Shown here: in pieces, positions 14,872-23,704 of the stretch
Position numbering within the stretch: position 1 is the first letter of the stretch
Layout: every line of letters begins with the position of its first letter
Source of the DNA: an uncultured Bacillota bacterium
GTDB lineage: Bacteria; Bacillota_I; Bacilli_A; RFN20; CAG-288
Length of the DNA stretch: 64,000 nt
Assembly: GCA_949284445.1 (NCBI GenBank)
Contig: CASDVP010000005.1
Location: forward strand, 1 to 64,000
Reading direction: 5' to 3'
Notes under the pieces: model-generated
The model's input: the letters and a program-made list of their open reading frames with translations, nothing else
Database searches by the model: none
What the model was told of the DNA's origin: nothing
Position numbers and translations under genes: made by a program

Positions 14872-15678
14872 ATGAAATCCATTATCGGAAGAAAGATTGG
14901 AATGACATCTGTCTTCACTGAAGACGGAGCTTGCTATCCAGTCACTGTTGTCGAAGTGCTTCCAAACGTCGTCTTACAAAAGAAAACCAAAGAAAAAGAT
15001 GGTTATGAAGCTCTTCAAGTAGGTTATGAAGACAAGAAGGAGTCCAGAGCTAACAAGTGTGAAATCGGCCTTGCTAAAAAAGCTAACACCGCTCCTAAAT
15101 ATGTCGTCAGAGAATTAGAAGGTGATGAAATTTATTCTAATCACGAAGTCGGTTCCCAAATCGACTGCACCATCTTCAACGTTGGAGATATGGTAGATGT
15201 AACTGGCTTAAGCAAAGGTCATGGTTACTCTGGTATCATCAAACGTTATCATGCTCACATCGGTCCTAAAGGTCATGGTTCTGGTTATCACAGACAAATC
15301 GGTTCTTTAGCTACTAATGGTCGTTGCAACAACCGTGTTCATGCCGGAAAGAAGATGTCTGGTCAATGGAGACCAAAGAGAAGAACTATTCTTCACTTAC
15401 CGATCGTCAATGTTGATAGCGAAAAGAATTGCTTATTGATCAGAGGATCTGTCCCTGGACCGAACCTCTCCATCATCAAGATCAGAACTGCTATCAAGAG
15501 AACTTGCAAGCCGTTCGTCGTCGGCACCATCGTCGATTACACTGCTGAATCCATCAAAGATATTGAAAAGAAGAATGCTGAAATCTTATCTAAGATCGCT
15601 CCTGAAAAAGTTGATATCGGTCAAAAGAAAAACAGCGCTAACAAATCTCTTACCAATTCCGGTAAGAAGAATAAATAG
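14872..15678 (+). CDS. rplC: 50S ribosomal protein L3 with C-terminal extension
   Basis: Begins MKSIIGRKIGMTSVF, typical L3. GKGHGYSGIIKR, then GSGYHRQIGS (the central loop region reaching toward the peptidyl-transferase centre) and HAGKKMSGQWRPKRR are present. At 268 residues it is about 55-60 longer than usual. The extra part (from about 212) is lysine/isoleucine-rich and ends in a polar SANKSLTNSGKKNK tail. Ribosome binding site TAGGAGGGAG. Confidence 0.96.
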   Translation: MKSIIGRKIGMTSVFTEDGACYPVTVVEVLPNVVLQKKTKEKDGYEALQVGYEDKKESRANKCEIGLAKKANTAPKYVVRELEGDEIYSNHEVGSQIDCTIFNVGDMVDVTGLSKGHGYSGIIKRYHAHIGPKGHGSGYHRQIGSLATNGRCNNRVHAGKKMSGQWRPKRRTILHLPIVNVDSEKNCLLIRGSVPGPNLSIIKIRTAIKRTCKPFVVGTIVDYTAESIKDIEKKNAEILSKIAPEKVDIGQKKNSANKSLTNSGKKNK

Positions 15679-15692
15679 GAAGGAGATGCAAA

Positions 15693-16373
15693 ATGTCTAA
15701 CAAAGAAATGATTCTTCCTGTAGTCAATTACGAAGGAAAAGAGGTTGAGAAAATCACTCTTCCTGAAGAAGTATTCAACATCGAAGTCAATCACGCTGCT
15801 ATCCAAAGAGCTGTCAGAACTGATTTAGCTAATCGCCGTGTCAGCACTGCTCACACCTTAGATCGTTCGATCGTTCACGGTTCTAACAAGAAACCTTATG
15901 GTCAAAAACATACTGGTAGAGCTAGAGCTGGTACAACCAATTCACCTATCTGGAGACACGGCGGTGTTGTCCACGGACCGGATGGCAAACAAAGCTTCAA
16001 ATTGAAGATGAACAAAACTGAAGCTTATATCGCCTTCATCTCTGCTTTATCTGAAAAAGCTGAAAATGATGGAATCATTGTTTTAGCTAACGAGGGCTTC
16101 AAATCCGATAAGACTAAAGACTTCGCTAAAGCATTAGCTGCTATCAAAGCAGATGAAAAGAAAAACTTATTAGTCATCTATCCTATTAAAGATGAAAAGA
16201 CTGGTGAATATCACTGGGATGAAAACCTTATCAAAGCTGCTAAGAATCTCTCAAATGTCAAGCTTGTAACTCCTGATAATGTTTCTGTCTACGATATTCT
16301 CAACGCCAACAAGCTCATTCTTACTAAAGAATTTGTCACTGGCGATCAAGATGTTCAGGAGGCTGCTGAATAA
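15693..16373 (+). CDS. rplD: 50S ribosomal protein L4
   Basis: 226 residues. The conserved extended loop is visible (VSTAHTLDRS, KKPYGQKHTGRARAGT, SPIWRHGGVVHGP), as are the C-terminal Rossmann-like region and LNANKLILTKEF. Besides its structural role L4 is the classic autoregulator of S10 operons. The stop overlaps the rplW start by 1 bp (TAATG). Confidence 0.96.
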   Translation: MSNKEMILPVVNYEGKEVEKITLPEEVFNIEVNHAAIQRAVRTDLANRRVSTAHTLDRSIVHGSNKKPYGQKHTGRARAGTTNSPIWRHGGVVHGPDGKQSFKLKMNKTEAYIAFISALSEKAENDGIIVLANEGFKSDKTKDFAKALAAIKADEKKNLLVIYPIKDEKTGEYHWDENLIKAAKNLSNVKLVTPDNVSVYDILNANKLILTKEFVTGDQDVQEAAE

Positions 16374-16840
16374 TGGCTGAAGAATTAAAACAAGAGCTTC
16401 AAACCGAAGCCGAAGAAACTAAAAAAGAAAAGAAGACTAGAGCCAAGAAAACTGAGATAGTTGAAGAGGCTCAACCTGTTGTCACCCCATATCAAACTCG
16501 CCCTGCTATCTTAAAGGACTTCAGCATCTTGAAGCATATCATTGCTACTGAAGAGACTATGGCTCTCAGAGACAAAGAAAATGCTCTTGTCTTCGCTGTT
16601 GATAAGAAGGCTACTAAACTTGAGATCAAAGCTGCTGTTCAAGCTATCTTCCAAGCTAAAGTCAAATCTGTCAACACTCGCAATGTCCAAGGCAAGCAGA
16701 GAAGAGTCGGTCGTTATGTCGGCAAATTGCCCGATTATAAAAAAGCTATCATCAGATTCGATTCCTCTTTCGATTTAGGTAAGATCCAAGACGCTTATGC
16801 TAATGAAGAAAGACAAGCCAATTCTGAAGATAAGAAATAA
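16373..16840 (+). CDS. rplW: 50S ribosomal protein L23 with N-terminal extension
   Basis: The L23 core starts near residue 48 (RPAILKDFSILKHIIATEET) and continues with KLEIKAAVQAIFQAKVKSVN and GRYVGKLPDYKKAIIR. The first ~45 residues are a glutamate/lysine tail not found in typical 95-residue L23. L23 forms part of the tunnel exit where trigger factor and SRP dock, so the acidic/basic tail would project near the exit. Confidence 0.95.
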   Translation: MAEELKQELQTEAEETKKEKKTRAKKTEIVEEAQPVVTPYQTRPAILKDFSILKHIIATEETMALRDKENALVFAVDKKATKLEIKAAVQAIFQAKVKSVNTRNVQGKQRRVGRYVGKLPDYKKAIIRFDSSFDLGKIQDAYANEERQANSEDKK

Positions 16841-16868
16841 ATAAGAAAGCAAATTATAGGAGATAAAT

Positions 16869-17696
16869 ATGGCTATTAAACAATATAACCCGCTCACTCC
16901 GGGTATGAGACATCTCTCTACATTATCATCTAGCGATCTCACGAAAAAAGCTCCTGAAAAAGCATTGTTAAGACCTCTTAGCAAGACTGGTGGTCGTAAC
17001 TTCCAAGGTTACATCACTTGCCGTCACATCGGTGGTGGAAACAAGAGAAAGTATCGTGTTATCGACTTTAAGAGAAGCGGAGAAGAAGTCGCTACTGTCA
17101 AAGCAATCGAATACGATCCGAACAGAAACTGCCGCATTGCTTTAATCGCTAATGAACATGGCGTTAAAAGATACATCATCTGTCCTAAAGGCTTGACAGT
17201 CGGTCAAAAAGTCACCGATGGCAAGACTGGTGAAATCATCACTGGAAACTGCATGGAGATCGGTAGCATCCCTGAAGGTATCATGATTCATAATATCGAA
17301 CTCGAACCTGGCAAGGGTGGACAAGTCTGCAGAGCTGCTGGTACTTCCGCTCAGATTTTAGGTAAGGAAGGCAAATATGCTATCCTTCGCTTGGCTTCTT
17401 CTGAAGTCAGAAAGGTCTTATTGACTTGCCGCGCTACAATCGGTGTTGTCGGTAATGAAGATTTCAACCTTGTTCACAAGGGCAAGGCTGGTAAAACCAG
17501 ATGGTTAGGTGAAAGACCTACAGTCAGAGGTTCTGTCATGAATCCTAACGATCACCCTCATGGCGGTGGTGAAGGTAAATCACCTATCGGTCATGATGCT
17601 CCTAGATCCCCTTGGGGTAGAAGACTTATGGGCGTCAAGACTCGTTCTCGCAAAGCAAGAACCAATCGCCTCATCGTCAGAAGACGCGATAAGTAA
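16869..17696 (+). CDS. rplB: 50S ribosomal protein L2
   Basis: 275 residues, standard length. It has the N-terminal KQYNPLTPGMRHLSTL, GGGNKRKYRVIDFKR, and the highly conserved C-terminal GSVMNPNDHPHGGGEG with the histidine close to the peptidyl-transferase centre. Ribosome binding site TAGGAGATAAAT. Confidence 0.97.
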   Translation: MAIKQYNPLTPGMRHLSTLSSSDLTKKAPEKALLRPLSKTGGRNFQGYITCRHIGGGNKRKYRVIDFKRSGEEVATVKAIEYDPNRNCRIALIANEHGVKRYIICPKGLTVGQKVTDGKTGEIITGNCMEIGSIPEGIMIHNIELEPGKGGQVCRAAGTSAQILGKEGKYAILRLASSEVRKVLLTCRATIGVVGNEDFNLVHKGKAGKTRWLGERPTVRGSVMNPNDHPHGGGEGKSPIGHDAPRSPWGRRLMGVKTRSRKARTNRLIVRRRDK

Positions 17697-17715
17697 TTAG
17701 GAGGGCACTGAATAA

Positions 17716-18012
17716 ATGTCAAGAAGCTTAAAAAAAGGTCCTTATTGTGATCCTAAACTCTTAAAGAGAATTCAAGAACAAAATAAGTCTGGTAAGAAAG
17801 AAGTCATCAAAACTTGGTCTAGACGTTCTACTATCTTCCCCGACTTCATCGAACATACAATTTCTGTTCACAATGGTCGTGCCTTTGTCCCAGTCTATAT
17901 CACTGAAGACATGGTCGGTCATAAATTAGGTGAATTCGTCTTCACTCGCACCTTCACTCACCATCGTTCTGGAGCTGATGCTACCACTGCTGGTGGCAAA
18001 GCCACTAAGTAA
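17716..18012 (+). CDS. rpsS: 30S ribosomal protein S19
   Basis: 98 residues; begins [19 protein letters not shown] and contains [32 protein letters not shown] and GEFVFTRTF, all S19 signatures. The C-terminus ends in a short alanine/threonine/lysine tail. Confidence 0.97.
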   Translation: MSRSLKKGPYCDPKLLKRIQEQNKSGKKEVIKTWSRRSTIFPDFIEHTISVHNGRAFVPVYITEDMVGHKLGEFVFTRTFTHHRSGADATTAGGKATK

Positions 18013-18026
18013 GGAGAGCTAACAAC

Positions 18027-18488
18027 ATGGCTGAAAATGAAGAAAAGAAAGTGACTGAAGCTGAAGAAGCTGAAAAAGCTCCCAAAGCTAAGTCTGCTAA
18101 AGCTAAAAAGACTAAAGAAGAGGCTAAAGAACAAGAGCCTTTAAGAACTGAAGCCAAAGCTGAACTCAACAATTATGGTGCTACTCCTCGCAAAGTTCGT
18201 TTGGTCATTGACTTGATCAGAGGCAAAGACATCGATGAAGCTTATGCTATCTTAGATAACACCAGCAAAATCTGTGCTCCTGCTATCAAGAAACTCATCA
18301 AATCTTGCGAAGCTAATGCAGTCAATAATTTCCATATGAAGAGAGAAGGACTTTATGTCGCTTCTATCACCGCAAACGATGCGATGAAATTAAAGAGAAT
18401 CTTACCACGTGCTAAAGGTTCTGCTTCAGGATTAGTTAAAAGATGGTCACACATCTATGTGACTTTGAAGAATAGGGAGGCCAAGTAA
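18027..18488 (+). CDS. rplV: 50S ribosomal protein L22 with N-terminal extension
   Basis: The L22 core begins near residue 47 (YGATPRKVRLVIDLIRGK) and includes the tunnel-loop region with ILPRAKGSAS near the C-terminus. The first ~45 residues are an alanine/glutamate/lysine repeat-like tail (EEAEKAPKAKSAKAKKTKEE), making the protein 153 instead of about 110 residues. It is followed 1 bp later by rpsC. Confidence 0.95.
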   Translation: MAENEEKKVTEAEEAEKAPKAKSAKAKKTKEEAKEQEPLRTEAKAELNNYGATPRKVRLVIDLIRGKDIDEAYAILDNTSKICAPAIKKLIKSCEANAVNNFHMKREGLYVASITANDAMKLKRILPRAKGSASGLVKRWSHIYVTLKNREAK

Positions 18489-18489
18489 T

Positions 18490-19250
18490 ATGGGTCAGAA
18501 AGTTAATCCTAATGGATTGCGTTTAGGTATCAACCGCGACTGGTCCAGTCATTGGTATGCTGATAAAAAATCTTTTTCCGTCTATTTGAAAGAAGATATC
18601 GATATCCGCAGTTATTTAGAGGCTAAATTAGATAAGTTAGGCGCTGGTCTCTCTCATATCGATATTGAAAGAATCAAAAAGGATATCACTATCAGCATTC
18701 ATGTCTCTCATCCCGCTCTTGTCATCGGCGCTGAATCTGCGACTATCAAAGGCATCAGAGCTGACTTGGTAAAGATTCTCAAGAAGAGTCCTGACAGCAT
18801 CAAGCTCACTATCGTCGAAGTCAAGAATCCTGATTTAGACGCTGTCTTAGTCGCTAAAGATATCGCTAAGCAATTAGAAGAGAGAGGCAGCTACCGCGTC
18901 GTTCAAAAGAAAGCTAGAGCAAAGGTCGTATCGGCGGTGCTGAAATCGCTCGTTATGAAGAATATCGTGAAGGCGTCTTATCCTTACACACCTTAAGACA
19001 ACCTATCGATTATGCTCACGTCGATGCTCACACCACTTATGGTGTCATCGGTGTCAAAGTTTGGATTGCTCTCCCTGATAACTATAAAGAATTGAGAGAT
19101 CGTCGCCCTGATGATAGAAGAAGCCCACGCGCTCGCTTCAACCGTGGTGACAGCCGTCGTCCTTCTCGTCAACAAACTAACAAAACCATCGCTCCTGCAG
19201 TCACTCCAAATGCTAGCAAAGATCAAGCTGATGGCGCGAAAGGAGAATAA
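18490..19250 (+). pseudogene. rpsC: 30S ribosomal protein S3, frameshifted with an internal deletion
   Basis: Frame 1 (18490-18996) gives S3 residues 1 to about 144 (MGQKVNPNGLRLGINRDWSS, the KH domain, then [13 protein letters not shown]) and ends in an unrelated tail. The rest of S3 continues in the -1 frame from about 18921 to TAA 19248-19250: [49 protein letters not shown], then a basic tail. Compared with ordinary S3, about 14 residues of the AIQRTMRAGAQGIKVQVS region are missing at the junction. Both halves are well conserved and the operon is otherwise intact. S3 is essential, so an assembly or sequencing error is the likeliest explanation; true loss is the alternative. Confidence 0.85.
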
Positions 19251-19252
19251 AA

Positions 19253-19675
19253 GTGTTACAACCTAAAAGAACCAAATGGCGCAGAAGCCATTTAATCAGA
19301 CCAAAGGCCAAAGCAAGCCGTGGTAACACCGTCGCTTTCGGCGATTATGGATTAGTAGCTACTGAAGGTGGCTATATCAATAATAGACAGATCGAAGCTG
19401 CCCGTGTCGTTCTTGCTCGTTATACAAGAAAGATCGGCAAATCATATATCCGTATCTTCCCTTACTTAGGCATCACTAAGAAGCCTCTCGAAGTTCGTAT
19501 GGGTAATGGTAAAGGTACAGTTGAGACCTGGTCCGCTGTTGTCGAAAGAGGAACGGTCATGTTCGAAGTTGGAGGTGTCGCTCCAGCTGACGCTATCGAA
19601 GCACTTCACCAAGCTGGCTACAAATTATCAGTGACTTCACGCGTCATTAAGAAAGGCGAGGAGAATAGTTTATGA
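19253..19675 (+). CDS. rplP: 50S ribosomal protein L16
   Basis: 140 residues; starts with GTG at 19253, 8 nt after AAAGGAG. It contains MLQPKRTKWRRSH, FGDYGLVA, IRIFPYLGITKKPLEVRMG and GKGTVETWSAVV. L16 contacts the A-site tRNA and helps final 50S maturation. The stop overlaps rpmC by 4 bp. Confidence 0.97.
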   Translation: MLQPKRTKWRRSHLIRPKAKASRGNTVAFGDYGLVATEGGYINNRQIEAARVVLARYTRKIGKSYIRIFPYLGITKKPLEVRMGNGKGTVETWSAVVERGTVMFEVGGVAPADAIEALHQAGYKLSVTSRVIKKGEENSL

Positions 19676-19878
19676 CAATTGAAGATGTGAGAAAATTATC
19701 CGATAAAGATCTCGCTGATAAAGTCTTCGAACTCAAAGAGAGTCTTCTCTTCTTGAGATTCCAAGCTAAGAGCGGTCAATTAGATAATGGTAAGAAGATA
19801 ACTCAAGTTCGCAAAGACATCGCTAAATGTCTCACTGTCGAAAATGAGCGTAAGAGAGCTAAGGCTCAAGCTGAATAG
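19672..19878 (+). CDS. rpmC: 50S ribosomal protein L29
   Basis: 68 residues; TIEDVRKLSDKDLADKVFEL followed by LLFLRFQAKSGQLDN is the L29 pattern. Two-helix protein near the tunnel exit. Overlaps rplP by 4 bp (translational coupling). Confidence 0.95.
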   Translation: MTIEDVRKLSDKDLADKVFELKESLLFLRFQAKSGQLDNGKKITQVRKDIAKCLTVENERKRAKAQAE

Positions 19879-19889
19879 GAGGTCAAAAA

Positions 19890-20168
19890 ATGGCTACTGA
19901 AAATACAAAGGTCACAAAGACCTCTACAAGAAGACGTCTTCAAGGCACTGTCATCTCTGATAAGATGCAGAAGACCATCGTCGTTCAAACCAGAAACTAT
20001 AAAGCTCATCCGATTTATAAGAAACGTGTTCTCGCCTATAAGAAGTATAAAGTTGATGATCGCGAAGAATTAGCTCATGTCGGCGATGTGGTCATCTTTG
20101 AAGAATGCCGTCCTCTCAGTCATGACAAACGCTTCCGTTTAGTCTCGATTGTGAAGAAGGGAGAATAA
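19890..20168 (+). CDS. rpsQ: 30S ribosomal protein S17
   Basis: 92 residues; [19 protein letters not shown] and [20 protein letters not shown] are S17 signatures (OB fold). A short threonine-rich N-terminal extension precedes the core. Ribosome binding site TAGGAGGT. Confidence 0.96.
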   Translation: MATENTKVTKTSTRRRLQGTVISDKMQKTIVVQTRNYKAHPIYKKRVLAYKKYKVDDREELAHVGDVVIFEECRPLSHDKRFRLVSIVKKGE

Positions 20169-20169
20169 T

Positions 20170-20544
20170 ATGGTACAGAATGAAACAAATCTTGTTGTCG
20201 CTGATAACTCTGGCGCTCGCTCTGTGAGAGTCTTCCGCATGTTAGGCGGCAGCTTCCGCAGAAATGCTTCTGTCGGTGATGTCGTCATCTGTGCTGTCAA
20301 AGATGCCATTCCTAACGGCAAAGTCAAAAAGTCTGACGTTGTCAAAGGTGTCATCGTCCGTGTGAAGAAAGCTTATAAGAGAAGAGATGGTTCCACCATT
20401 CGCTTCGATGATAATGCTGTTGTTCTCATCAACGAAGATGGTTCTCCTAAAGGCACTCGTGTCTTCGGTCCCGTCGCTAGAGAGCTTCGTGAAAAAGGCG
20501 AAATGTTCATGAAGATCGTCTCTTTAGCGGTCGAAGTCATCTAA
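20170..20544 (+). CDS. rplN: 50S ribosomal protein L14
   Basis: 124 residues (family about 122). It contains [32 protein letters not shown] and the C-terminal [16 protein letters not shown]. Start is 1 bp after the rpsQ stop. Confidence 0.97.
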   Translation: MVQNETNLVVADNSGARSVRVFRMLGGSFRRNASVGDVVICAVKDAIPNGKVKKSDVVKGVIVRVKKAYKRRDGSTIRFDDNAVVLINEDGSPKGTRVFGPVARELREKGEMFMKIVSLAVEVI

Positions 20545-20563
20545 TCGTTAAGGAGGATTGAGT

Positions 20564-20872
20564 ATGAAAATTAAAACTGGTGATACTGTAATCGTTATCT
20601 CTGGCGAATATAAAGGCAAGACTGGTAAAGTCATCAAAGCTCTTCCTAAGACTGAACAAGTCATTGTCGAAGGTGTCAATGCTCGCAAAAAGCATGTCAA
20701 ACCTAGCCAAGCTAACCCTCAAGGCAGCATCAAAGATATCAACGCCCCTATCCATGTCTCTAACGTCGCTTTCTTAGACGCTAAGACTGGTAAGGGCACA
20801 AAAGTCGGTTATCGCTTATCTGGCGATAAGAAAGTCCGTTATGCTAAAGCTAGCGGCGAAAATATCAAGTAA
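20564..20872 (+). CDS. rplX: 50S ribosomal protein L24
   Basis: 102 residues with the KOW motif ([20 protein letters not shown]) and [18 protein letters not shown] 20564 is chosen over an in-frame TTG at 20558 because AAGGAGG sits 7 nt before it. L24 helps start 50S assembly. Confidence 0.96.
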   Translation: MKIKTGDTVIVISGEYKGKTGKVIKALPKTEQVIVEGVNARKKHVKPSQANPQGSIKDINAPIHVSNVAFLDAKTGKGTKVGYRLSGDKKVRYAKASGENIK

Positions 20873-20883
20873 GGAGAAACGAC

Positions 20884-21495
20884 ATGGCTGAAGATAAGAA
20901 AAACGGTGTATCCGTTAAAAAATATCATCATCAAGGTTGTGAGAAAGCTAAAGTCGTCTCTCGCCTTGAGACACTCTATAAAGAAGAAGTTGTCCCTGCT
21001 CTCATGAAAGAGTTCGGCTACAAATCGATTATGGAATGTCCGAAATTAGTCAAGATCATCTTAAATATGCGTCTTGGCGATGCTGGAAGCAATGAAAAGA
21101 ATGTCGAAGAAGCTGTCAAGGAGATGGAAGTCATCTCTGGTCAACATCCGGTTGTCACCAGAGCTAGAAAATCCATCGCTAACTTCAAGCTTCGTGAAGG
21201 TGCTCCAGTCGGTGTTAAAGTCACTTTGAGAAGAGTCAGAATGTATGATTTCTTCGATAAGTTCGTTAACATTGATCTCCCACGTGTTCGTGATTTCCGT
21301 GGTGTCAGCAAAGATTCATTTGATGGCCGTGGAGATTATTCTGTCGGTGTTAAAGAACAATTGATCTTCCCTGAAATCGTCTATGATAAAGTCAATCGTG
21401 TTCAAGGTATGGATATCGTCATCGTCACCTCTGCTAAAACTGATAAAGAGGCATATGCTCTATTAGAGAAATTAGGTATGCCTTTCGCAAAGTAA
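20884..21495 (+). CDS. rplE: 50S ribosomal protein L5
   Basis: 203 residues, about 20 more than usual because of an N-terminal tail ([16 protein letters not shown]). The core has [41 protein letters not shown] and the C-terminal [21 protein letters not shown]5 binds 5S rRNA. Confidence 0.96.
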   Translation: MAEDKKNGVSVKKYHHQGCEKAKVVSRLETLYKEEVVPALMKEFGYKSIMECPKLVKIILNMRLGDAGSNEKNVEEAVKEMEVISGQHPVVTRARKSIANFKLREGAPVGVKVTLRRVRMYDFFDKFVNIDLPRVRDFRGVSKDSFDGRGDYSVGVKEQLIFPEIVYDKVNRVQGMDIVIVTSAKTDKEAYALLEKLGMPFAK

Positions 21496-21508
21496 AGGAG
21501 AAGCATCT

Positions 21509-21694
21509 ATGGCAAGAAAAGCATTGATCGTCAAGTGTGCTAAACCTCAGAAATACTCCACACGCAATTATCATCGTTGCTCTCGTTGTGGTCGTGTTCA
21601 CGGCGTCATCAGAAAATTCGGTGTCTGCCGTATCTGCTTAAGAGAAATGGCCTATAAAGGCGAAATCCCTGGCATGCATAAAGCTAGCTGGTAG
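21509..21694 (+). CDS. rpsZ: 30S ribosomal protein S14, zinc-binding type
   Basis: 61 residues, the short S14 type. It has a CxxC-x12-CxxC zinc site: Cys24, Cys27, Cys40 and Cys43 ([19 protein letters not shown]). The C-terminus [11 protein letters not shown] is the standard ending. Confidence 0.97.
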   Translation: MARKALIVKCAKPQKYSTRNYHRCSRCGRVHGVIRKFGVCRICLREMAYKGEIPGMHKASW

Positions 21695-21714
21695 GATAGA
21701 AAGGAGAATAGAAT

Positions 21715-22116
21715 ATGGTTAATGATACCATCGCTGATATGCTCACTCGCATCCGTAATGCAAATATGAGCAAACAACCTGAAGTCTCTCTCCCAACTTC
21801 TAAGACCTGCGAACAGATCGCTAGCATTTTGAAGAGAGAAGGCTTCATCAGTGATTACAAAGTCACTGCTGAAGAGAAGAAGTCTTTCAAGACTTTGACT
21901 ATCACTCTTAAATATGATTCTCAAGGCAATCGCATCATCTCTGACTTGAAGAGAATCTCTAAACCCGGTTTGAGAATCACTGTTCCTGCTGATAAGCTTC
22001 CTCGCGTCCTCAACGGATTAGGAATCGCTATCATCAGCACTTCTCATGGCTTATTGACAGACAAAGAAGCTAGAAAGCTCAATGTCGGTGGTGAAGTCAT
22101 CTGCTACGTTTGGTAA
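21715..22116 (+). CDS. rpsH: 30S ribosomal protein S8
   Basis: 133 residues; [18 protein letters not shown] at the N-terminus and [19 protein letters not shown] near the C-terminus are diagnostic. S8 organises the central domain of 16S rRNA and in E. coli represses the spc operon. Confidence 0.97.
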   Translation: MVNDTIADMLTRIRNANMSKQPEVSLPTSKTCEQIASILKREGFISDYKVTAEEKKSFKTLTITLKYDSQGNRIISDLKRISKPGLRITVPADKLPRVLNGLGIAIISTSHGLLTDKEARKLNVGGEVICYVW

Positions 22117-22128
22117 GGAGTATCGATT

Positions 22129-22680
22129 ATGTCAAGAATTGGAAGAATGCCTGTCGCCATTCCTGCTGGTGTGACTGCTACCATCGCTGGTAATCTCATC
22201 ACTGTCAAAGGTCCAAAAGGCGAATTACAGAAAGAAATCAACAAACACTTACATGTTGAAATCAAAGATAATGAAATCATCGTCTCTCGCCCTAGCGACG
22301 ATTACAAGATGATTCACGGAACTACAAGAGCTCTTATCCATAACATGGTTGAAGGCGTCACTAATGGTTTCACTAAAGTATTAGAGATCAAAGGTGTCGG
22401 TTATCGTGCTGAGATGAGAGGAAATGATTTGGTCCTTCATATCGGTCATTCCCATGAAGATGTCGTTCATCCTATCGAAGGCGTTTCAGTCTCTGTCAAA
22501 CAAGCTGAAATCACTATCACCGGCATTGATAAACAAAAAGTTGGTCAATTTGCCGCTGTGGTCAGAAGCTATCGTAAGCCTGAATGCTATCATGGTAAAG
22601 GTATCCGTTATAAGGGCGAAAATGTCGTCTTACGTCAACCCGCCTCTGCTAAGAAGCAAGCAGCTGGTGCTGGTAAGTAA
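22129..22680 (+). CDS. rplF: 50S ribosomal protein L6
   Basis: 183 residues with two L6 repeats; MSRIGRMPVAIPAGVTATI, LEIKGVGYRAEMRGNDLVL and KPECYHGKGIRYKGENV are signatures. Located near the factor-binding site. Confidence 0.97.
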   Translation: MSRIGRMPVAIPAGVTATIAGNLITVKGPKGELQKEINKHLHVEIKDNEIIVSRPSDDYKMIHGTTRALIHNMVEGVTNGFTKVLEIKGVGYRAEMRGNDLVLHIGHSHEDVVHPIEGVSVSVKQAEITITGIDKQKVGQFAAVVRSYRKPECYHGKGIRYKGENVVLRQPASAKKQAAGAGK

Positions 22681-22694
22681 GGAGGTGGAGATAA

Positions 22695-23051
22695 ATGTAT
22701 ACAGCTTTTGATAAAAATGCTCAAAGAAAGCATCGTCATATTCGTATTAGAGCTAAGCTCTCTGGCACTGCTGAGTGCCCACGCGTTTCCATCTTCCGCT
22801 CCAACAAATTCATCTATGCTTCGCTCATCGATGATGCTAACAAAAAGACTCTTTGCTCTTCTTCTTCCGCCAAACTCAATTTAGAAAATCCTTCTAATTG
22901 TGCTGCTGCTGCGGCTGTCGGTGAAGATTTAGCTAAGAAAGCTAGTGAGCTCAAGATCACAAAAGTCGTCTTTGATCGTTCTGGTTATCTCTATCATGGA
23001 CAGATCAAAGCTTTAGCTGAAGCTTGCCGCAAAGGCGGATTAGTCTTCTAA
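22695..23051 (+). CDS. rplR: 50S ribosomal protein L18
   Basis: 118 residues; KHRHIRIRAKLSGTAECPRV, SIFRSNKFIYA and VVFDRSGYLYHGQIKALAEA are L18 motifs. 5S rRNA binder with L5. Ribosome binding site AAGGAGGTGGAG. Confidence 0.97.
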   Translation: MYTAFDKNAQRKHRHIRIRAKLSGTAECPRVSIFRSNKFIYASLIDDANKKTLCSSSSAKLNLENPSNCAAAAAVGEDLAKKASELKITKVVFDRSGYLYHGQIKALAEACRKGGLVF

Positions 23052-23063
23052 GGAGGCGCGAAC

Positions 23064-23693
23064 ATGGAAGAAAAAGAAAATATTAAGCCTGAAGTCAAGG
23101 CAGAAGAAGCTAGTGCTAAACCTAGTCCCAAAGGACAACATAGTCGCAATCGTTCCACCAAACGTTCTTCTAGAGGATTCTCTCGTTCTCAAGAAGAGAA
23201 ACTCTTCGAAGAAAAAGTGGTTAAAATCTCTCGCGTCACCAAGGTTATCAAAGGTGGTAAGAGAATGAGATTCTCAGCCCTTGTCGTCATCGGTGATGGC
23301 AAAGGCAGATACGGTTATGGCTTAGGTAAATCAGGTGAAGTTCCTGAAGCTATCAAAAAAGCGATTGCTTCAGCTAGAAAGAACTTAAAGAAGATTGAAA
23401 TCGCTAAAGGCGGAACCATCACTCATCCGATCGTCGGCAAGTTTGGTGCTGCTCAAGTCTTCTTAAAACCTGCTCCTGAAGGTACTGGACTTATCGCTGG
23501 TGGTGCCGTTCGTGCTATACTAGAACTTGCGGGCATCAAAAACATCTATTCTAAAGTCTATGGTTCTCGCACCCAAGCTAATGTTGTTAAGGCCACGATG
23601 GATGGTCTTTCAAAGCTCAAAACTTATTCCGAAGTTTCTCTCTTGAGATTCGGCAAAGCTGTCGAAACTAAGACTGAAGCCGAAGCTAAGTAA
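23064..23693 (+). CDS. rpsE: 30S ribosomal protein S5 with N-terminal extension
   Basis: The S5 core starts near residue 48 (EEKLFEEKVVKISRVTKVIK) and includes GKGRYGYGLGKSGEVPEAI and PAPEGTGLIAGGAVRAILEL. The first ~45 residues are a lysine/serine/arginine-rich tail, giving 209 residues instead of about 166. The usual rpmD (L30) is absent between this gene and rplO. Confidence 0.96.
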   Translation: MEEKENIKPEVKAEEASAKPSPKGQHSRNRSTKRSSRGFSRSQEEKLFEEKVVKISRVTKVIKGGKRMRFSALVVIGDGKGRYGYGLGKSGEVPEAIKKAIASARKNLKKIEIAKGGTITHPIVGKFGAAQVFLKPAPEGTGLIAGGAVRAILELAGIKNIYSKVYGSRTQANVVKATMDGLSKLKTYSEVSLLRFGKAVETKTEAEAK

Positions 23694-23704
23694 AGGAGGA
23701 ACTT

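Noticed and set aside
18490-19250. Programmed frameshifting in rpsC
   Set aside because: There is no X-XXY-YYZ heptamer or downstream pseudoknot at the junction, and about 14 conserved residues are missing, which a frameshift would not restore.
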